This document shows positions 34,157 through 40,204 of a DNA stretch of 40,204 nucleotides, in pieces (within the stretch, counting starts at the first letter, position 1; every line of letters begins with the position of its first letter). Both the position numbers and the translations under genes were made by a program. The DNA is taken from the NCBI GenBank assembly GCA_029263015.1, contig JAJCYI010000032.1, positions 1 through 40,204 on the forward strand, read 5' to 3'. Under the pieces are notes generated by a model, which was not told the origin of the DNA, made no database searches, and saw nothing but the letters and a program-made list of their open reading frames with translations. This stretch comes from Saprospiraceae bacterium (GTDB lineage Bacteria; Bacteroidota; Bacteroidia; Chitinophagales; Saprospiraceae).

Positions 34157-35209
34157 GTACTTAAACCCTATAATCGTCGACTCTTTTTTCCAAACAGCTT
34201 GGAAATAACCTCCACTTTGAGACATCTTACGGTGTGCTTCGTAAGCGTCTGAGCTATTAATTAAATAATAATCCCCAAGCATATCTTCATAATCACTAAA
34301 CCTTATAGGAGTTATAACACCTGATTTTTGTGAACTTTCTTTGCCATTTCTCGCTTGCAAAAGATAAATTGAATCGCATGTTCCCAGCACATAATTTAGA
34401 TAATTTTTGACGATGCTTGGTTCCATTTCTCCAAAACTCGCAGCATTCCAAAAAGTGTCAAAATTATAATTGCCAAGCAGCGGAAATTTCCAGTTTCCCA
34501 GCATATGCACTTTTCCTTCTTCTATGCCATTTAAATCTGTCCAACTTAATGTATCTGAAGATTTTATTACAATATGATTTCCTAAAGATTCGGAAAGGTA
34601 TTTTTCGCATAGTACCAATGGGTATGGTAAATCAAAACATAATATAGTTAAATTCGGAAACACTTTTTTAAGCACTTCAACTTGAAATCCAGATCCAGAT
34701 CCCAATTCTACAACGGTTTCCGTACCCGTAAATTTTAGATGTCTTTGAGCAAAACACAATCGTATATAAAAATTCAGAAATTGCATGGTGTATTTCTTGC
34801 CATTAATTTCAAATAAATCTGACGGGTTTCCAAAAGTGCTAGTTTCAATTTCCGAAATAGGTTTTAAATTTGCTAATTCACCCTGGGTAATACAATTCTT
34901 ATATGCCATTTCCCTAATGTCACTTAGCCTTAAAGAATATGGTAAATAGGATTTCTTAGTGATAAAAAGTGAACGAATGATTATTTTTATTAACTTCAAA
35001 TGAAATGGCATATCTGGATGATAATGATATACGGATTCACTAAATCCAAATGTGCCAAAAATGGGATATACCCCACTTCTTAATTGATTAACGTCAGCTT
35101 TCTCAACCTCATTTATTATTATTTTTTCATAAGATTTCCAATATCTTCCTGCTTGAAATATTTCCGGAGCCTCGTAGTATTTGTCTAAAAGTATCTTAAG
35201 GTGTTTCAT
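34142..35209 (-). CDS. Putative sugar O-methyltransferase, 3' end replaced by IS5 sequence
   Basis: A 355-residue SAM-dependent methyltransferase of the putative sugar O-methyltransferase type found in surface-glycan clusters. The SAM-binding motif is VVELGSGSGFQVEVL at 166-180. N-terminal helical and YHYHPDMPF-type regions precede it, and 'SIYLLQARNGK' and 'DYYLINSSDAYEAHRKMSQS' follow. It would methylate a hydroxyl of the nonulosonic acid or a neighbouring sugar. The last four codons (Gly-Val-Val-Ala) and the TGA stop at 34142-34144 belong to the IS5 inverted repeat. Removing both insertion sequences restores about 31 further codons. Activity is uncertain, although the catalytic domain is whole. 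It is the last gene of the operon. Confidence 0.8.
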   Translation of the reverse strand: MKHLKILLDKYYEAPEIFQAGRYWKSYEKIIINEVEKADVNQLRSGVYPIFGTFGFSESVYHYHPDMPFHLKLIKIIIRSLFITKKSYLPYSLRLSDIREMAYKNCITQGELANLKPISEIETSTFGNPSDLFEINGKKYTMQFLNFYIRLCFAQRHLKFTGTETVVELGSGSGFQVEVLKKVFPNLTILCFDLPYPLVLCEKYLSESLGNHIVIKSSDTLSWTDLNGIEEGKVHMLGNWKFPLLGNYNFDTFWNAASFGEMEPSIVKNYLNYVLGTCDSIYLLQARNGKESSQKSGVITPIRFSDYEDMLGDYYLINSSDAYEAHRKMSQSGGYFQAVWKKESTIIGFKYGVVA

Positions 35210-35304
35210 AAACTATATTTGATATGTCATACAATTTATAAACCCTTGGCTGGATTTACAAATTGTACACATTGAGGATTCTTATGATATAAGTGGCCAA
35301 AAAG

Positions 35305-36303
35305 TCAAGGATTGTCCGTTTTCCTTAACCTGAGAATTATTCCACCTGGAGACAAAACATTCATTTTCAATAAGACAAACTGTATAACCTTTGAAAAAAG
35401 CTCAATAGGTAATATTGGAAGTAACAAAATCCTGAAGATCATTGACTTGAAACTGTGTCGTTCTCGGAAATTAATGAATATTTCAGCCAATGAATATTTA
35501 AACAAAGGCACTCGATAATAAGATATTTCTATTTCACTTTCATCAAATCCCGCATTTAATGCTACTAATTTTAGATTTGTTTTGGAAAACGAAAAAAGAT
35601 GCCTTGGAGGGTCACAATGCCAAAATCTAAACAAATAGGATTTTATTGAATCTTGTAACGAATTGTATTTTAAGGCCCGATTAAAATATCCTTTGACGGT
35701 AATCAATGGGTTAAAAAAAAATTCCGTATTTCCACCATGAGGTGTTTTAATTAATATTTCTCCACCATCGCATAATACATTTTTCATTTCCACAACATAG
35801 CCTACAGGATCTTTAACATGTTCCATTACGTTATCCGAAAAAATATAATTGAACCGAACATTTGTCTCATTTAAACTTTTAACGACAAACCCATCTTTCA
35901 GTCCATATAGTGTCTTAACATATTTTTCAGCCTCTTCATCCAAATCATGATAATAAACATTCAAACCTAATTCACAGGCAGCTTTATAAGCACTTCCGGT
36001 TCCACCTCCAAAGTCTAAAAAATTTTGATCCTGAATTTCGTGCTTGAAATCAAACATCATCATAAGTTCTTTCTTCTTTTTTTTAACCTGACCGTTAATT
36101 TCATTTTTGCCAAGCATATTATAAAGAAATCCTTGATAAAATTCTGAAAGCACATCATCTTCTGGTTGTGGAGAAGAAAATATCAGTCTGCAATTTGAAC
36201 AATTATTTATTACATATTCTTTCCAATTTATCACCTTATAAATTTTCTTTGATTTGCATATCGGGCATTTCAGACCACCTTCAACGTTTGTACTTTTTGA
36301 CAT
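35305..36303 (-). CDS. Class I SAM-dependent methyltransferase with N-terminal zinc ribbon
   Basis: A 332-residue methyltransferase common in O-antigen and capsule clusters. Residues 13-38 form a four-Cys zinc ribbon (CPIC...CSNC). The SAM site is NFLDFGGGTGSAYKAA (94-109), followed by YYHDLDEEA and the post-strand-4 motif FSDNVMEHVKDP. A 'GEILIKTPHGGNTEFFF' strand and a C-terminal hydrophobic helical part (about 265-320) complete it. The plan resembles sugar C- or O-methyltransferases that act on nucleotide-linked or lipid-linked sugars. It sits 52 bp behind the phosphatase gene and 95 bp before the O-methyltransferase, so it belongs to the same operon. The base composition is AT-rich like the rest of the cluster. 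Confidence 0.82.
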   Translation of the reverse strand: MSKSTNVEGGLKCPICKSKKIYKVINWKEYVINNCSNCRLIFSSPQPEDDVLSEFYQGFLYNMLGKNEINGQVKKKKKELMMMFDFKHEIQDQNFLDFGGGTGSAYKAACELGLNVYYHDLDEEAEKYVKTLYGLKDGFVVKSLNETNVRFNYIFSDNVMEHVKDPVGYVVEMKNVLCDGGEILIKTPHGGNTEFFFNPLITVKGYFNRALKYNSLQDSIKSYLFRFWHCDPPRHLFSFSKTNLKLVALNAGFDESEIEISYYRVPLFKYSLAEIFINFRERHSFKSMIFRILLLPILPIELFSKVIQFVLLKMNVLSPGGIILRLRKTDNP

Positions 36304-36355
36304 AAATAATTTTTGAATCGATTATTACTCCTTCAATAAAATTAATTACAATAAT

Positions 36356-37914
<1,559 letters not shown>

Positions 37915-37931
37915 TCTTTTAGTACTTAATT

Positions 37932-38705
37932 TTACTTTGTATTATTATTAATTTCAGATTCCATTTTCTGTAAAATAGTTTTATCTGATTCAACCATATC
38001 CACCAAATCTTCTACATTTTTAATTTTTCTTTCTACGCAAATATCATACAATCCCTGTAGCGTATTAAAGTCGTTAATCGTATCTAACGTAAATCTAAGC
38101 GAAGATTCATTTTCCAGAAATTCAGGCAAAGGTATCTTCCCAATCTGAAAACTGTCAGGATTTGAATAAATAAAACTGGTTACGTGTTCTTGATACGTTT
38201 TTTCACGGGTGGCAGTATTTGCCCGTTTAAGTGCTTTTGCAGAAACCCATTCTGTAAATAACCCTAAATGAGTTTTTATCACAGGCACATCGTTTTTCGT
38301 AAAAAAACTTAAATAATCATAATTATTATCCAAACCCACACCTACAATCTGTTCAAAAAACTTCTCTTGCAAAAAAGGATTATCAGAACAGATTCGTATT
38401 ACACTAGAGAAACCATATTTATCACATACCTCAACAAATCTACTCAAAACATTTTCTTCCGCACCTCTATATATTTCAACACCATTCTTAATGGAAAGTA
38501 ATTCAATAATGTCATTTTCACTATTTATACTCGAAGCCACAACCACAGGAAGCCCGTACTTGTTCTTCTTGAACTTGTTTATAATTATTTCCAATATTGA
38601 GCCATTGTTGTAAAATGGCCTAACAATTTTATTCTTCAGTCTAGTAGAGCCAGACCTAGCTTGAATAACAATGCCAACATTTAAATCATAGTCCGTTTTT
38701 ACCAT
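37932..38705 (-). CDS. SpsF/NeuA-like cytidylyltransferase
   Basis: A 257-residue nucleotidyltransferase of the SpsF/CMP-KDO synthetase group. The N-terminal motif VIQARSGSTRLKNKI (13-27) is the CTP-binding P-loop-like stretch. 'VASSINSENDIIELL', 'YRGAEENVLSRFVEV' and 'VIRICSDNPF' follow, as in SpsF proteins. It would activate the nonulosonic acid made by the next gene as its CMP-sugar. SpsF members may act on other sugars, so a CMP-nonulosonate role is inferred from its neighbours. It stands 72 bp behind the transferase gene and 17 bp before neuB, within the same operon. Confidence 0.82.
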   Translation of the reverse strand: MVKTDYDLNVGIVIQARSGSTRLKNKIVRPFYNNGSILEIIINKFKKNKYGLPVVVASSINSENDIIELLSIKNGVEIYRGAEENVLSRFVEVCDKYGFSSVIRICSDNPFLQEKFFEQIVGVGLDNNYDYLSFFTKNDVPVIKTHLGLFTEWVSAKALKRANTATREKTYQEHVTSFIYSNPDSFQIGKIPLPEFLENESSLRFTLDTINDFNTLQGLYDICVERKIKNVEDLVDMVESDKTILQKMESEINNNTK

Positions 38706-38777
38706 AAAAACGAGTTCAATTTTACCGCTAACGGATGTTGAATCAATTAAAATTACTCCGCCAACTGTGCCTTATAT

Positions 38778-40049
38778 TCACATTTGACTAATACACTCAA
38801 CAGCCAAATTTATACTTTTACCCTCCATAACTGTGCCTACCAATTCGTTATAATATTTTGCTTTCTCAAATACAGGTTCTTTTTCAATCTCATTTTTTTT
38901 AATGAATGAGCAAACATCCTCCACAGTTCCCGCATCTTGAATCATTCCATTTTTAATAAATCCATAATAATCCTTCATACTTTTAAGCCCTGAAAAACAA
39001 TAATAAACACATGGAATGTTCAAAAGTGTAGCTTCAAGATGAATTGAGGAATCCCCTCCAATTAATAGATCCACTTTTGTCAAAAATTTAAATGCCGATT
39101 CTTTTTGACTATTTGATTCAAAAAGATTTGAATCATCAGTAAATTTCAAATCTCGTCTATCCATGGGGTGCTTTCTATAAACAAATTTGATAGATGAGTT
39201 TGCAATAATTATTTTAGAAACCAAATCATGGATAACACCAACATTATCAGCAGGGTTTAAAGCAATCCCAACAATTTTAATTTCTTTGTCAAATTTTCTA
39301 AATTTTACGTAATCATCAAATTTAGGCATGCCTATTAATTTGACTACCCCCCGTATAATGCCCGCTTTCTCGTAAGTTTCGAGGGCGTGATTACCTTCTA
39401 ATAAATTCAAACTAGCTAATAATGGGGGAAAATACCCAGAAACACTAGCATGTTGGATGTACACAGTATCAATGCTGAGATGCCTTGCGGCATGCATTAG
39501 ACTTCTGGTAAAAAAACTATGGTCGTTAGAGACAATTACTTTTGAAGGTTTATATTTTTTTAATAGAAAAACACAATACTCATAAAGCCCTGTCATCTCA
39601 TACACAGCCTCTTTATACTCCTTAGCTTTTTGTTCGTTGTTCTTTTTTAATTTTTTGTATGTTTTAACAAAACCAAACCACATCCACACTCTCTTCAGTC
39701 CAACTAAATAAATAAATCCAAGCGAATCAAAATCCCTATATAATCCAACCCAAACTACATTCTGAAGTCTTTCAGCCAAAGGCATTAATGCATTGTATTG
39801 ATTCCTTGTTTCTGCAAACACCCATATTTTCCCTACTATCTTTTTCCTATTGACTAAGTGGTTTCGCAATTCCATGCTTCCAAAAAGCCATTTTTTAAAA
39901 TAACTAATTGTATAAACAATTATTTGAATCCATTTCCCGGTCAATGTTTTTCTAATGAACTTCTTTTGTAATTGCCCAGGCAACGATTTCACATAACCAT
40001 TATAATACATGTGTAATATATCTTCGTATATAGTAACCATACTTCTCAT
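38778..40049 (-). CDS. GT-B-like glycosyltransferase, possible nonulosonic acid/polysialic-type transferase
   Basis: A 423-residue protein with no signal peptide. Recognisable parts are 'KIWVFAETRNQYNALMPLAE' (72-91), 'VYIQHASVSGYFPPLLASLN' (near 196-216), 'IALNPADNVGVI' and 'FVYRKHPMDRRDL', and the donor-site-like 'DLLIGGDSSIHLEATLLNIP'. A His-rich 'RKHP' motif and a later 'GGDSS(I)H' are shared with polysialyltransferases and CDP-glycerol-type transferases. It probably moves a CMP-nonulosonic acid onto a glycan. Two weak hydrophobic stretches at 45-56 and 105-128 may associate with the membrane. Its product cannot be assigned more exactly. The 155 bp upstream to the window edge are AT-rich with no gene or clear promoter seen; the operon likely goes on past the edge. 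Confidence 0.65.
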   Translation of the reverse strand: MRSMVTIYEDILHMYYNGYVKSLPGQLQKKFIRKTLTGKWIQIIVYTISYFKKWLFGSMELRNHLVNRKKIVGKIWVFAETRNQYNALMPLAERLQNVVWVGLYRDFDSLGFIYLVGLKRVWMWFGFVKTYKKLKKNNEQKAKEYKEAVYEMTGLYEYCVFLLKKYKPSKVIVSNDHSFFTRSLMHAARHLSIDTVYIQHASVSGYFPPLLASLNLLEGNHALETYEKAGIIRGVVKLIGMPKFDDYVKFRKFDKEIKIVGIALNPADNVGVIHDLVSKIIIANSSIKFVYRKHPMDRRDLKFTDDSNLFESNSQKESAFKFLTKVDLLIGGDSSIHLEATLLNIPCVYYCFSGLKSMKDYYGFIKNGMIQDAGTVEDVCSFIKKNEIEKEPVFEKAKYYNELVGTVMEGKSINLAVECISQM

Positions 40050-40204
40050 AAGCCCTACTTTACATTAGACTTGTTTTGCCGTAACTAACTGATTATCAGC
40101 ATCTAATTGTTTTTTATTTAGTTTGAAAAATTGCATAAAAATCTTATTATTCAATAAATTTAAATTCAATTTTGTAATTGATTGATTGTCAATTTGTAAC
40201 AAAT

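Noticed and set aside
37932-38705. Naming the cytidylyltransferase neuA outright
   Set aside because: The N-terminal motif fits the SpsF group as well as NeuA; the substrate is inferred only from its neighbours, so no symbol was given.

Overview
The window looks like a Bacteroidota chromosome, most likely a Saprospiria-type (Lewinella/Haliscomenobacter-like) bacterium. The evidence is three cell-surface proteins with type IX secretion sorting tails (two with the CHU_C 'type B' tail, one 'type A'), SprB-like repeats, promoters of the TAnnTTTG type, weak Shine-Dalgarno sites and Bacteroidota-style lipoproteins. Taxonomy is inferred from gene content only.

Layout. 1-1600: decayed class III adenylate cyclase/TPR genes (two tandem TPR C-terminal pieces and a stub of a cyclase N-terminus). 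1598-3514: secreted CocE/S15-type hydrolase. 3581-9220 (-): 1879-residue type-B-sorted surface protein with long internal repeats. 9242-10604: a decayed IS1-family element that cuts off a beta-helix-type surface protein gene. 10643-14639 (-): a two-TM hypothetical protein, a Uma2-family nuclease-like protein and MutS2, the last with an in-frame palindromic-repeat insertion. 14889-15933: nested inverted repeats, then a DUF2188 gene and a TIR/deoxyribosyltransferase-like gene. 16081-19301: RidA-like lipoprotein, SPOR-like protein, a 51-residue membrane peptide, tRNA-Leu(GAG) with promoter and terminator, a DNRLRE/CHU_C surface protein and a thioredoxin. 19661-24454: ATP-type PEP carboxykinase, thiolase, Lys-rich secreted protein and aldose 1-epimerase lipoprotein. 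24565-28782 (-): 1405-residue SprB-like type-A-sorted protein. 29183-31705 (-): YfhO-like membrane protein. 31905-34156: two dead insertion sequences (IS982 family and IS5 family), each with its target-site duplication, side by side in the 3' end of a sugar O-methyltransferase gene. 34142-40049 (-): an AT-rich nonulosonic-acid (sialic-acid-like) surface glycan operon: transferase, cytidylyltransferase, NeuB, KdsC-like phosphatase and two methyltransferases. It continues beyond the right edge.

Themes. Much of the window serves the cell surface: large T9SS substrates, a NeuB-type sugar pathway with a dedicated HAD phosphatase, and envelope lipoproteins. The most unusual signal is a set of short-period (7-8 bp) degenerate repeat arrays that begin at, or within a few bases of, the stop codons of five genes (Uma2, mutS2, the TIR-like gene, pckA, thiolase). 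At pckA and the thiolase they form inverted arms. Other points for a second look are the in-frame palindrome in MutS2, the DUF2188/TIR-like pair behind nested inverted repeats, the reconstructable double IS insertion, and the cyclase remnants. No intact mobile element, CRISPR array or recognised complete defence system was seen.
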